A DNA stretch of 22,048 nucleotides from a virus, in the IMG/VR virus record IMGVR_UViG_3300003322_000726, positions 1 to 22,048 of that record; one strand, given 5' to 3'. A model generated the notes under the pieces. The model searched no databases and was not told where the DNA came from. It was given only the letters and a program-made list of their open reading frames with translations. Shown in pieces: positions 1 to 6,682 of this stretch. Position 1 is the stretch's first letter. Each line of letters starts with the position of its first letter. The translations under genes were made by a program, and so were the position numbers.

Positions 1-1
1 A

Positions 2-340
2 ATCAGGCATTGCGCCAGATGGTCTGATTTTAAGAACTTTTTTGAAGACATGGGGTATGCTCCAACAAAAAAGCATACAATTGGCAGAAAAGACAACGAT
101 GGCAACTATTCATGCGGCCATTGTGAAGAATGTATGTCAAAAGGATGGGACAGTAATTGCGAATGGCAACCGTATGATTTACAGTCTAGAAACAGACGAA
201 ATAATCACATGGTTGCCTATAATGGTAAAACACAATGCCTATCAGACTGGATTTCTGAATTAAAATTATCGCCAACAACCGTTTTCCGTAAATTAAAACA
301 AGGAGTTAGTATAGAAAAAATATTTAATAATGGGGTATAA
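2..340 (+). CDS. HNH/AP2-like DNA-binding or homing-endonuclease-type protein, 5' end missing
   Basis: The frame is open to the left edge, so the visible 112 codons are the C-terminal part of a longer gene; the first internal ATG (base 50) lies inside a conserved block and is unlikely to be the true start. The visible order is: an RW-x-DF-x-NFFEDMG block; a basic, Gly/Asp/Asn-rich GRKDNDGNY segment; an NCEWQ segment; an RNRRNN run; then a C-terminal stretch resembling a helix-turn-helix (LSDWISELKLSPTTVFRKL). In phage HNH/AP2-like proteins the usual pattern is DMG...DR-DN-G-Y...NCRWA...QxxN, followed by a DNA-binding tail, and this fits well. An apparent 13-residue insertion with three cysteines sits between the Y and NCEW blocks. 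Such proteins often act as selfish endonucleases or DNA-binding accessory proteins; whether this one cuts DNA cannot be judged without the N-terminus. Its 3' end overlaps the next gene by 11 bases. Confidence 0.7.
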   Translation: MRHCARWSDFKNFFEDMGYAPTKKHTIGRKDNDGNYSCGHCEECMSKGWDSNCEWQPYDLQSRNRRNNHMVAYNGKTQCLSDWISELKLSPTTVFRKLKQGVSIEKIFNNGV

Positions 341-1046
341 AATAGTAACCATAGCTAGCAGAATACCAACCGAATCGTATTATACATTTACAGAGCATTT
401 TACTTCTTTAAGGGGTGAAGGATGTCTTATCTTGGGATCAAATCCGGGAGAGTACGGAGGATTGGGATCAAAACCACGGCTTTTATATAATGCGATTAAG
501 GCAGGACAAATACCAGAATCTCATATAATATTTAGCGATTGTTTTGATTTGGTTTTTTCTTGCCCACCAAAAGAAGTGTTTCTAAAATATCTTCAATTCG
601 GAACTCCGTTTGTCATATCTGCCGAAAAAAATTGCTTTCCGGATACGTTTAAAACAGAATACGATATGCTGCCCTCCTCTGGAAGTCCTTATAAGTATTT
701 AAACTCCGGAATGATTGTGGCTGAAACAGAAGCAATGTTAACTGTTCTTGAATCTATGGATGCAAAAAATATACCCAATGACTATTGGAATGGGCAACAA
801 ATGATTAATCCAAACGATCAGGAATATTACCAAAAAGAATTTTTAAAACAGCCAGTACCAATGGCGCTGGATACCATGCAAATATTATCTCAGACTTTGC
901 ACGAAGTTGAGTTAGACGAGTTTGATTTTTCTGAAGAACGAGTAAGAAACAAAACAACTAATTCCTATCCCTGCACCTTCCACTTCAACGGTGGATCAAA
1001 AACAAGCGGTGTGAGAGAACCAATACTTAAACATCTTGGGCTATGA
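330..1046 (+). CDS. PLOD-type glycosyltransferase (collagen galactosyl/glucosyltransferase-like)
   Basis: This 238-residue protein resembles the glycosyltransferase domain of procollagen lysyl hydroxylase (PLOD) proteins. Visible motifs in order are: FSDCFD at residues 68-73 (the metal/nucleotide-sugar site, where the family has a D-x-D-like FSDxYD); SAEKNCFPD at 97-105 (family: SAE-x-CWP); YLNSGM at 123-128 (family: YLNSG); NDQEYY at 162-167 (family: DDQ-x-Y); LD followed by an IL pair near 180-186; and FHFNG near the end, a likely nucleotide-diphosphate-binding His. Length suits a single catalytic domain, and no hydroxylase domain is present. Such enzymes move hexose from a UDP-sugar to an acceptor; the acceptor here is unknown. 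It overlaps the preceding gene by 11 bases and the next by 4 (ATGA), implying one transcript. The family call is from motif memory and fairly confident; the reaction is inference. Confidence 0.72.
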   Translation: MGYKIVTIASRIPTESYYTFTEHFTSLRGEGCLILGSNPGEYGGLGSKPRLLYNAIKAGQIPESHIIFSDCFDLVFSCPPKEVFLKYLQFGTPFVISAEKNCFPDTFKTEYDMLPSSGSPYKYLNSGMIVAETEAMLTVLESMDAKNIPNDYWNGQQMINPNDQEYYQKEFLKQPVPMALDTMQILSQTLHEVELDEFDFSEERVRNKTTNSYPCTFHFNGGSKTSGVREPILKHLGL

Positions 1047-1654
1047 GCGATATAAAATATGGGCTAATATCAAAAACGGACGCTCAAACTATTGAGAATA
1101 CGCTTGACTTGATATGCCAAGAGTTCCCGGATGTAGAGGAAATTTTGAAAACGTGCGAAGTGGGCCTATATTCCGGGCTAACCAGCAAAGCCATTTGTGA
1201 CTATTTGTTTTATAAAAAGCGCCGAATAAATGCTCATATCGGTATTGATAATGGGAAGGACGGTGAGTTGATGACGAATTTCCCCGATTCCGCTAGGTTT
1301 ATAAATATGTCTTCAAGCGAAGCATATAAGCATATACCAGACAACAGCCAGCATTTTATATTTATTGACGCAAACCATTCATTCCCTTACGTAGTCAGTG
1401 ATATATTTTGCTATGAAGAAAAAGTTAAGATTGGCGGGTATTTGCTATTTCATGATACCGGGGAACATATTAAGCAGTTCACCGGCTATCAATTAGGGGA
1501 TAAAAACAGCCCCGATTCCTATATTTCTGTAAGAAGAGCATTAAAACGAACCGGACTACTTGATGACGAATTATATGGGTGGAGAAAAATATTTGATGAA
1601 GCTGATATTGAAGATGAAATGGGTGGTATTTGCGTATTTAAAAAGTATAAATAA
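1043..1654 (+). CDS. Class I SAM-dependent methyltransferase (Methyltransf_24-like)
   Basis: This 203-residue protein has the pattern of small Rossmann-fold methyltransferases found in glycan or secondary-metabolite clusters. CEVGLYSGLTSKAI at residues 38-51 matches the Gly-rich SAM-binding motif I (E-x-G-x-x-x-G-x-S). HIGIDN at about 65-70 is a candidate for the acidic end of strand 2. FIFIDANHS at 105-113 and GGYLLFHDTG at 131-140 match the strand 4 and strand 5 blocks typical of Methyltransf_24 (F-IDG-H-S and GG-hhhh-HD). These His/Asp residues often bind a metal or shape the active site. It probably methylates a small molecule or sugar rather than DNA, as no (D/N)PPY motif is present. It starts in a 4-base ATGA overlap and ends directly against the next start, so it is translationally coupled in the cassette. 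The substrate is unknown. Confidence 0.72.
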   Translation: MSDIKYGLISKTDAQTIENTLDLICQEFPDVEEILKTCEVGLYSGLTSKAICDYLFYKKRRINAHIGIDNGKDGELMTNFPDSARFINMSSSEAYKHIPDNSQHFIFIDANHSFPYVVSDIFCYEEKVKIGGYLLFHDTGEHIKQFTGYQLGDKNSPDSYISVRRALKRTGLLDDELYGWRKIFDEADIEDEMGGICVFKKYK

Positions 1655-2434
1655 ATGAAACTTTCGGTAGTTATCAATTGCGACACTAGGCCCCAAAACG
1701 ATGTGGCAGAGAAAATGTTTTCAGGCACGGTTAACAGCGATTTTCTCTTAGACGGAATCATAAACAAAAAAAGATTCTTTGCCGGATTTGACATTGAACT
1801 AATCGTTTATGTAGATGAGCATTTGCCTATCCCTCCCGAAATACTTCACGGTATGAGAATGATTGCCGATACAGTAGTAGCAAGAAAGCACACTACCGAA
1901 AATTCATTTAACGACTACAATTACGTTCGGGCGCTTTCAATGGCCTCCGGCGATATTGTTGTTCATTTCGATCAGGATACAGCGGCGTTTACATCTTCAC
2001 CCGAACCAATAGAAGAATTAATTACATTATTGAACCACCATAAATTTATTTCCTACCCATCTCATTGGAGTCCAAAACCAGTTATTGATGAGTCATTCGG
2101 CCACAGAACATGGGCCTCCACAAGGTTCTTTATGTGCAAGAGAGAAACATTGCAACTTGATAACCTGAGAAAATGTATTGAAGAGCCAGAATGGGCATAC
2201 GCAACATATGGGGATTCTCCAAGAAGGTTAAATTGGACGGAGCATTTTTTGACCTTAATGAACAATGATTCCTGCTATTACCCACCAATAGATTTAGAAA
2301 GGTATGCTATCTTTAGTTGGGGTTCTTATGAATCAGGCATCCTTAATATGCTCAACCATAATATTTATTCAGATATAAAAAACTGGATTTTAAAGGTCGG
2401 TGGTATAAACTATCCGGTGGACGTTAATATTTAA
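1655..2434 (+). CDS. GT-A fold glycosyltransferase (family 2-like)
   Basis: This 259-residue protein opens with LSVVINCDTR (residues 3-12), a short hydrophobic first strand like those of GT-A enzymes. It continues with ELIVYVDE at about 48-55, then ALSMASGDIVVHFDQD, whose Asp106 and Asp108 form the D-x-D metal/nucleotide-sugar motif preceded by the usual A-x-G-(D/E) lead-in. The second half, rich in Trp and Tyr, probably forms the acceptor side. No membrane segment is visible, so the protein is likely cytoplasmic or loosely associated. Its start immediately follows the stop of the upstream methyltransferase, and its stop lies 4 bases before the next start. It would transfer a sugar to a glycan or other acceptor together with the neighbouring enzymes. 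The fold assignment is fairly firm; the exact CAZy family and the sugar are not determined. Confidence 0.7.
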   Translation: MKLSVVINCDTRPQNDVAEKMFSGTVNSDFLLDGIINKKRFFAGFDIELIVYVDEHLPIPPEILHGMRMIADTVVARKHTTENSFNDYNYVRALSMASGDIVVHFDQDTAAFTSSPEPIEELITLLNHHKFISYPSHWSPKPVIDESFGHRTWASTRFFMCKRETLQLDNLRKCIEEPEWAYATYGDSPRRLNWTEHFLTLMNNDSCYYPPIDLERYAIFSWGSYESGILNMLNHNIYSDIKNWILKVGGINYPVDVNI

Positions 2435-2438
2435 AACA

Positions 2439-3083
2439 ATGAAATTTCCTAATCAATCTTTTTGGAAAGTTTTTAAAAAAACAGAAGGTGCCTTCTCTAC
2501 TGCGGAAGCACTTGCGTTATATAATATTTGTCTTTCAGTACCAACAAATCAAGTCTGCGCTGAGTTTGGGGTGTATCTAGGAAAATCGGCTAGTGTTGCT
2601 GTCTCAGCCCTTATTGATAAAAACATTATTTTCTATTTGGTAGAGCCAGAAGCAGAAGACGAAGACTGGAAAAGAAAAATCGCCAAAACTGTCAATAAGG
2701 CAAGCAATGGAAATATCGAAATATGGGTTGCTCCAAAAACTTCTATAGAGTTCTTAAAGACAAATAAAAATGATTTTGGGTATGTATTCGTAGATTCGGG
2801 AGCGCACGATGATATGGTAATGGAAGAGGTAAAACTATTGGAGGACAGAGTAATTAAAGATGGAATTATAGCTTTTCATGATTTTTTAAATCAGTTTACC
2901 GCCGTTGAAAGAGCCTATAACTATCTTATTTCAACTGGAAAATATGTTCCGATTCCAATAAATTGGGAAGAAATATTTAATTATGTTAAAGAACATAATC
3001 TAGAAGAAGGGAACGTTTCATGGCATCAATACCCAGAATTGCCACACCCTCCGAACTTTGTAGGCGCAGTACGTAAATTATAA
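2439..3083 (+). CDS. Class I SAM-dependent methyltransferase (second copy type in cassette)
   Basis: This 214-residue Rossmann methyltransferase is distinct from the one at 1043-1654. Residues 41-51 (AEFGVYLGKSA) form the SAM motif I (E-x-G-x-x-x-G-x-S). YLVEPE at 66-71 is the acidic strand-2 end; in this family that position is normally the Asp/Glu that binds the ribose. FVDSGAHDD at 117-125 matches the FIDG-x-H block, and DGIIAFHDF at 141-149 matches the GG-hhhh-HD block. A C-terminal extension of about 65 residues, with many Trp, Pro and His, may close over the substrate. No DNA-methylase catalytic motif is visible. It sits 4 bases after the glycosyltransferase stop and 2 bases before the homing endonuclease start. 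A sugar or small-molecule O-methyltransferase is the most natural reading, which is inference. Confidence 0.7.
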   Translation: MKFPNQSFWKVFKKTEGAFSTAEALALYNICLSVPTNQVCAEFGVYLGKSASVAVSALIDKNIIFYLVEPEAEDEDWKRKIAKTVNKASNGNIEIWVAPKTSIEFLKTNKNDFGYVFVDSGAHDDMVMEEVKLLEDRVIKDGIIAFHDFLNQFTAVERAYNYLISTGKYVPIPINWEEIFNYVKEHNLEEGNVSWHQYPELPHPPNFVGAVRKL

Positions 3084-3085
3084 AA

Positions 3086-3835
3086 ATGGCATACGTATAT
3101 AGACATATAAGGTTTGACAAAAATGAGCCTTTTTATATAGGCATAGGAGAAAATAAGTATCGACATTCCGCTCTTGGTAATAGAAATCCGATTTGGAGGC
3201 GTATTGTAGCAAAAACAGAATGGGTAAGCGAAATACTATTTGATAATATAACTTGGGATTTTGCTTGCCAGAAAGAGATTGAGTTTATCAAGCTATATGG
3301 AAGAATTGATAGAAAAACGGGCACATTAGCGAATATGACTGATGGCGGAGATGGTAATTTAGGGTTAGTCCATTCTGAAGAAGCCATTAGAAAAATATCC
3401 GAATCTAGCAAAACTAGAACCGGATATTGGAAGGGCAAAAAAATGCCAAAAGAAGCAGCCATAAAAATGTCAATTTCTAAAAAGGGGAAACCCTTATTGA
3501 AGGCGATTGGAAGGAAACTTTCAGATAATCAAAAGGAATCCGTTAGAAAGCATAGTATTGGGAATAAGTATCATTTAGGACACAAACACTCTGAGGAGTC
3601 TAAGAAGAAAATCAGTGACGGGATGAAGGGTAGAAAGGCCCATAATAAAAAAGAGGTTCTTCAGTTTTCTAAATCAGGAGAACTACTATTCGAGTATTCA
3701 TCCCTCAATGAAGCGGCTGCCAAAACAGGTTATTATTCTTACGCTATTTCATGTGCATGTTCTGGGAAAAGAAATACAATAAAAAAGGCATACGAATATT
3801 ATAAAGGGTACATCTGGAAATTTAAAAGCAATTAA
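3086..3835 (+). CDS. GIY-YIG homing endonuclease with NUMOD3 and NUMOD1 DNA-binding motifs
   Basis: This 249-residue protein carries a GIY-YIG nuclease domain at about residues 1-90: VY at 4-5, FYIGIG at 16-21 (the YIG half), an Arg-rich helix (RNPIWRRI), and catalytic-type Glu64 in QKEIEFI. YGR-D---GTLANMTDGGDG at 71-90 is characteristic of phage members. NUMOD3-type repeats follow (SEEAIRKIS at 97-105, a related segment at 121-130, and HSEESKKKISDGMKGRK at 169-185). The C-terminal NUMOD1-like module (about 189-249) has an L-F-x-S-G-E-L---Y-S-S-L-NEAA pattern, then a C-SGK turn and G-Y-x-W end. Such enzymes cut a specific allele lacking the element and spread by copying. It stands free between two cassette genes with 2-base gaps on both sides, and its very basic composition contrasts with its neighbours. 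Family confidence is high; its target site is unknown. Confidence 0.9.
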   Translation: MAYVYRHIRFDKNEPFYIGIGENKYRHSALGNRNPIWRRIVAKTEWVSEILFDNITWDFACQKEIEFIKLYGRIDRKTGTLANMTDGGDGNLGLVHSEEAIRKISESSKTRTGYWKGKKMPKEAAIKMSISKKGKPLLKAIGRKLSDNQKESVRKHSIGNKYHLGHKHSEESKKKISDGMKGRKAHNKKEVLQFSKSGELLFEYSSLNEAAAKTGYYSYAISCACSGKRNTIKKAYEYYKGYIWKFKSN

Positions 3836-3837
3836 AA

Positions 3838-4659
3838 ATGGATCAACAATTTACATCGTTTAAGCATCTTGCTAATTTGGGAGATTGCATAGCTATTATG
3901 CCATCATTAAAAAGATATTACGAAATAACTGGTAAAAAAGTAAGGCTATTGCAATGCTGCAATATTTTAGCAGCGTATTACCCCGGCGCGCGGCATCCTA
4001 CTCTTGACGATGCGGGAAACGCCGTGTGTATGAATAACAAGATGTTTGAAATGGTAAGGCCATTAATTACATCTCAGGAATATATTGACGATATGGTTAA
4101 ATATGAGGGCCAAAAAGTAGACATTGATTTGGATGTTATTAGGGGGAATGTTTTTGTAGGTATGCCAAATTTAATGATTCAGTCTTGGGTGATGTATGCC
4201 TACCCTGATTTAGCCTACGACTTATCGAAGCCGTGGATAAGTCTTCCAGATATTGAAGATCATCCAATCAAACAGCAGGTAGATGGGAAAATAATTATAA
4301 ACTTTACGGAGAGATATAGAAATCAAGTAACCGATTACTTCTTTTTAAGACATCATGAAGCAAATATGATGTTTGCGGGAACAGAGAAGGAGCATTTTAT
4401 CTTTTGCAATCAATGGAATCTGAATATTCCCAGACTGGAAGTAAATGATTTTTTAGAAGCTGCCTACGCCCTAAAGTATTGCAAATTCTTTTTAGGGTGC
4501 CAGAGTTTTTTATGGAACCTTGCTCAGGCAATGCACGTCCCAAGAATAGTAGAACTATGTTCGTATGCCCCCAATGTACAACCCTTTATTGGAGAAAAAA
4601 GTTACGGCTTTTTCCACCAAAAGGGGATAGAATATTACTTCGATCTTCTTAACCAATAG
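3838..4659 (+). CDS. Glycosyltransferase-like protein related to ADP-heptose:LPS heptosyltransferases (GT9-like, GT-B)
   Basis: This 273-residue protein begins with HLANLGDCIAIMPSLKRYY (residues 10-28), matching the N-terminal G-D-x-I---P-x-L loop of heptosyltransferase-like GT-B enzymes. The C-terminal half contains AYALKYCKFFLGCQSFLWNLAQAMHVPRIVEL at 209-240, shown here only for its pattern: a lead-in helix, a conserved Gly, then Ser and a helix before the P-x-(I/V)-x-L strand, as in the nucleotide-sugar site of GT9 (family: D-x-G-x-x-H-x-A-A). The usual Asp and His are replaced, so activity is uncertain and it may be a divergent or non-catalytic member. It begins 2 bases after the homing endonuclease stop. 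It ends with TAG and overlaps the opposite-strand 92-residue gene tail to tail by 11 bases. It closes the cassette; no terminator hairpin is visible after it. Confidence 0.6.
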   Translation: MDQQFTSFKHLANLGDCIAIMPSLKRYYEITGKKVRLLQCCNILAAYYPGARHPTLDDAGNAVCMNNKMFEMVRPLITSQEYIDDMVKYEGQKVDIDLDVIRGNVFVGMPNLMIQSWVMYAYPDLAYDLSKPWISLPDIEDHPIKQQVDGKIIINFTERYRNQVTDYFFLRHHEANMMFAGTEKEHFIFCNQWNLNIPRLEVNDFLEAAYALKYCKFFLGCQSFLWNLAQAMHVPRIVELCSYAPNVQPFIGEKSYGFFHQKGIEYYFDLLNQ

Positions 4660-4927
4660 TGGATGCGAGTGTTGCCGCTGAAGTGTCAGTAGCGTACTTT
4701 TGTCCATGAACATTAAGGCCAGAAGGAAGAACTTCAACAATACCATAGCAATAGAAGTTTGCTACTTTAACCCCTTGTAAAAAAGGGTGAATGATAGTGT
4801 TGTTAGTGGGGAAGTTCATGATTGCAGAAGAACCCCAATCAATAATACGTGAACCCGGCGCGGCTGCGGTAAATGGAGGATTCCCCTCAATCATTCCGTA
4901 TACACGGGTGTTAAAATGTACTGCCAT
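4649..4927 (-). CDS. Small unrecognised protein on the opposite strand (possible minor virion protein)
   Basis: This 92-residue protein is not recognised. It is judged real because its codon use and composition look like a structured, Ala/Thr/Gly-rich protein, because it fills a region with no + strand alternative, and because it has its own upstream leader. It starts MAVHFNTRVYGM, has alternating hydrophobic/polar segments suggesting beta strands, and contains an F-x-C-YGIVEVLPSGLNVHG stretch ending in a Thr/Ala-rich helix-like tail. No transmembrane segment or signal peptide is evident. It converges with the glycosyltransferase-like gene (11-base overlap) and diverges from the lysozyme-like gene. 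A minor capsid or decoration protein or a small regulator are possible roles; neither can be demonstrated. It is the only convincing - strand gene in the window. Confidence 0.65.
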   Translation of the reverse strand: MAVHFNTRVYGMIEGNPPFTAAAPGSRIIDWGSSAIMNFPTNNTIIHPFLQGVKVANFYCYGIVEVLPSGLNVHGQKYATDTSAATLASTIG

Positions 4928-4969
4928 AAAATAATTTTTTTAAGTGTAAGAAAGTATGTATGTCGGGAA

Positions 4970-4997
4970 CGAAATTAGCAAATATTCGTATATTCAA
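4970..4997 (-). promoter_or_regulatory. Candidate Bacteroidota-type promoter for the - strand gene
   Basis: On the - strand a TTG (complement of 4995-4997) is followed after 17 bases by TAATTTCG (complement of 4970-4977). The second box matches the TAnnTTTG consensus of Bacteroidota promoters except at one position. It lies 42 bases upstream of the 92-residue gene. The match is imperfect and the region is AT-rich, so chance is possible. Confidence 0.3.
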
Positions 4998-5006
4998 GTT
5001 ATTTTC

Positions 5007-5014
5007 TAACTTTG
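5007..5014 (+). promoter_or_regulatory. Candidate Bacteroidota -7 box upstream of the lytic-transglycosylase-like gene
   Basis: TAACTTTG is an exact match to TAnnTTTG, the -7 element of Bacteroidota sigma factors. It sits in the 104-base divergent gap and would place the transcript start about 10 bases before the ATG at 5032, a plausible short leader. No clear TTTG -33 box is seen at the right distance, so confidence is moderate. Confidence 0.45.
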
Positions 5015-5031
5015 AGTGAAATTCCAGTCCA

Positions 5032-5997
5032 ATGAAGTTGAGGCTTCCGGGGTCGCTTTATGAAGAGCCAATGGCTCAAAAAACTATGCTAAAGGTTGCC
5101 CCGCAGTCAATCGCTCCGGCCCCAAATCCTACACCAATCACAGAAGACCCCGATCCCAAAAAACAAAAAGTAACTAAAGTCGCTGTAGCCAAAAAACCAT
5201 TTGATTGGAACGGTGAACTAAAAGCCGGATATAATAAGAAACTCAATTACGATAACCTCCCCGTTGGAGAAGTCGTAAAACAGGCGGCAAAGGAAGGGAA
5301 GATTGATCCTTCAGAACTATTGACATCGGCATGGGTGGAAGGATTGAATGAGGCCGCGATTAATCCTAACAACGTATCGGAAGCGTATAATAATGCGGCG
5401 GCTGGAATGCTGGCAGAAAATAAAAAGAGAAACATTCCCCAATCACAGCAACAGAAAATAGATACAAAGCAATTTCCTGTAGACGGGTTTTATAATTACG
5501 GACTGGATACCATAGGCCAAAACTACTCCCAACTTAAAAAGTATCTTCCGGAAGGCTTTGATAAAAGGTTACAATTCTACGATGCCTATAATGAAAGTGG
5601 AGATAAAATAAAAACAGCGGCTTTTAAATCTCATAAAGACGCTCTGATTGCAAAAGCAGCTTTCATGAATATGGAAAAAGAGAATGCTGCTAATTATGCA
5701 AAGAAAAAATATGGTGTTGATCTTGATAATAAGGCCAAAACGTATTTTACTATGGCGGCGTTTAATGGGGGGCCATTGGCTGCACAAAAAATGATTGATG
5801 AGTACGTTAAAGCAAAGGATAAAAATAAATTCATTGATGAAGGGCAAACAACATACTTGGATGGAAGGGTGCATAAGAATATATCTCCCCGAATGAAGAT
5901 GCTTGCCACGGCTCAACAACTACTAAATGCCCCATCGCCATCTCCCGCGCCAATGCCAAATAGTTTTCCAATAAATTCATTACTTAATGTCCAATAA
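5032..5997 (+). CDS. Lytic-transglycosylase-like virion protein (SLT-type fold, divergent)
   Basis: This 321-residue protein has a Pro/Ala-rich N-terminal part (about residues 22-42), a central helical domain (about 55-295) and a Pro/Ser-rich tail (300-312). Two blocks recall soluble lytic transglycosylases. SELLTSAWVEGLNEA at about 94-108 places Glu103 where the catalytic Glu of the S--L--A--ES-x-N motif sits. MAAFNGGPLA at 241-250 resembles the A-A-Y-N-A/G-G-P motif that packs against the sugar. The Ser after the usual catalytic Glu is Gly here, and the spacing between blocks is larger than in standard domains, so this is a divergent or expanded member. There is no signal peptide. Its position just before the packaging genes suits a virion-borne peptidoglycan-cleaving protein used at entry, rather than a late endolysin. 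A purely structural internal protein is the alternative. Confidence 0.55.
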   Translation: MKLRLPGSLYEEPMAQKTMLKVAPQSIAPAPNPTPITEDPDPKKQKVTKVAVAKKPFDWNGELKAGYNKKLNYDNLPVGEVVKQAAKEGKIDPSELLTSAWVEGLNEAAINPNNVSEAYNNAAAGMLAENKKRNIPQSQQQKIDTKQFPVDGFYNYGLDTIGQNYSQLKKYLPEGFDKRLQFYDAYNESGDKIKTAAFKSHKDALIAKAAFMNMEKENAANYAKKKYGVDLDNKAKTYFTMAAFNGGPLAAQKMIDEYVKAKDKNKFIDEGQTTYLDGRVHKNISPRMKMLATAQQLLNAPSPSPAPMPNSFPINSLLNVQ

Positions 5998-6682
5998 TTT
6001 AAAGTACGTAAAAGACAGAATAATTTGTCGTGTTGATACTGAACAAAAGAATCACCACACATTTGAAAACGGCCAAACCATAAGAGTAGAAAGGGGGTTC
6101 GATAATTTTGATCGAAAACACACAGAACAGGTGTTAGGCGAAGTTGTTTCTTCTGAAAGCATTCCATTAGGCGCAATGGTATTATTTAATCACAACAGTC
6201 TCCACCAAGTAAATGAAATATTCAATCACTCAAACATTAGCGGAGCCGATATTGCAAGCGGCATAAAGATGTTTTCAATACCAGAAACAGAGTGCTACTT
6301 ATGGAAGATGGAAGGAGAAGATGAGTGGCATCCAACCAAAGGATTTGTTATTGCAGATAGAGTATTTCAGCCTTACAATGGAATCATAGAAGGCATACCA
6401 CCAACCAGAGTAAAGAATGTTCTGTACATAAAAACAGGAGAGTTTGCTGGCAAAGTAGCCCATGTATTAAAAGCAAGTGATTACGAAATAGTATTCCGTA
6501 ATGAAAAAGGAGTAGAAGAAAGAATAATCAGGTGCAGACATTTTGAAGATCAGTGTCACGAAAGGGAAGAAATTGTAGCCATCAATCATGAACTCACAGA
6601 CAAAGTTGAGTCCGGCGAATTACTTGTAGGGCTTACTCCATCTTCCGCAAAATCAATTCAAATAACAGCGTATGCCGACTGA
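5987..6682 (+). CDS. Conserved-looking protein upstream of terminase, possibly GroES-like fold
   Basis: This 231-residue protein is not firmly recognised. Its first half has features of a co-chaperonin: YVKDRIICRVD at 7-17 (compare the K-D-R-V-L-V-K opening of GroES), a polar Asn/Gly-rich loop at about 20-40 where the mobile loop would be, and GEVVSSESIPLGAMVLFNH at 51-69 (compare the G-x-V--G--(x)--GD-V-(L/F) strand pair). The second half has IPPTRVKNVLYIKTGEFAGKV and CRHFEDQ-x-HEREEIVAINHEL, a separate beta-rich part ending in a G-E-L-L-V-G-L strand. A sugar-binding or virion beta protein is an alternative. It overlaps its upstream neighbour by 11 bases and its downstream neighbour by 11, so it is expressed with the packaging genes. 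The GroES suggestion is inference from pattern only. Confidence 0.4.
   Translation: MSNNLKYVKDRIICRVDTEQKNHHTFENGQTIRVERGFDNFDRKHTEQVLGEVVSSESIPLGAMVLFNHNSLHQVNEIFNHSNISGADIASGIKMFSIPETECYLWKMEGEDEWHPTKGFVIADRVFQPYNGIIEGIPPTRVKNVLYIKTGEFAGKVAHVLKASDYEIVFRNEKGVEERIIRCRHFEDQCHEREEIVAINHELTDKVESGELLVGLTPSSAKSIQITAYAD

Noticed and set aside
42-263. Alternative + strand frame of 73 codons at the left edge
   Set aside because: It overlaps the HNH/AP2-like frame, which has conserved motifs and stays open to the edge; the alternative has none.
5569-5919. A 116-codon - strand frame inside the lytic-transglycosylase-like gene
   Set aside because: Cys/Phe/Ile-rich composition typical of antisense reading of a coding gene; the + strand frame has clear motifs.
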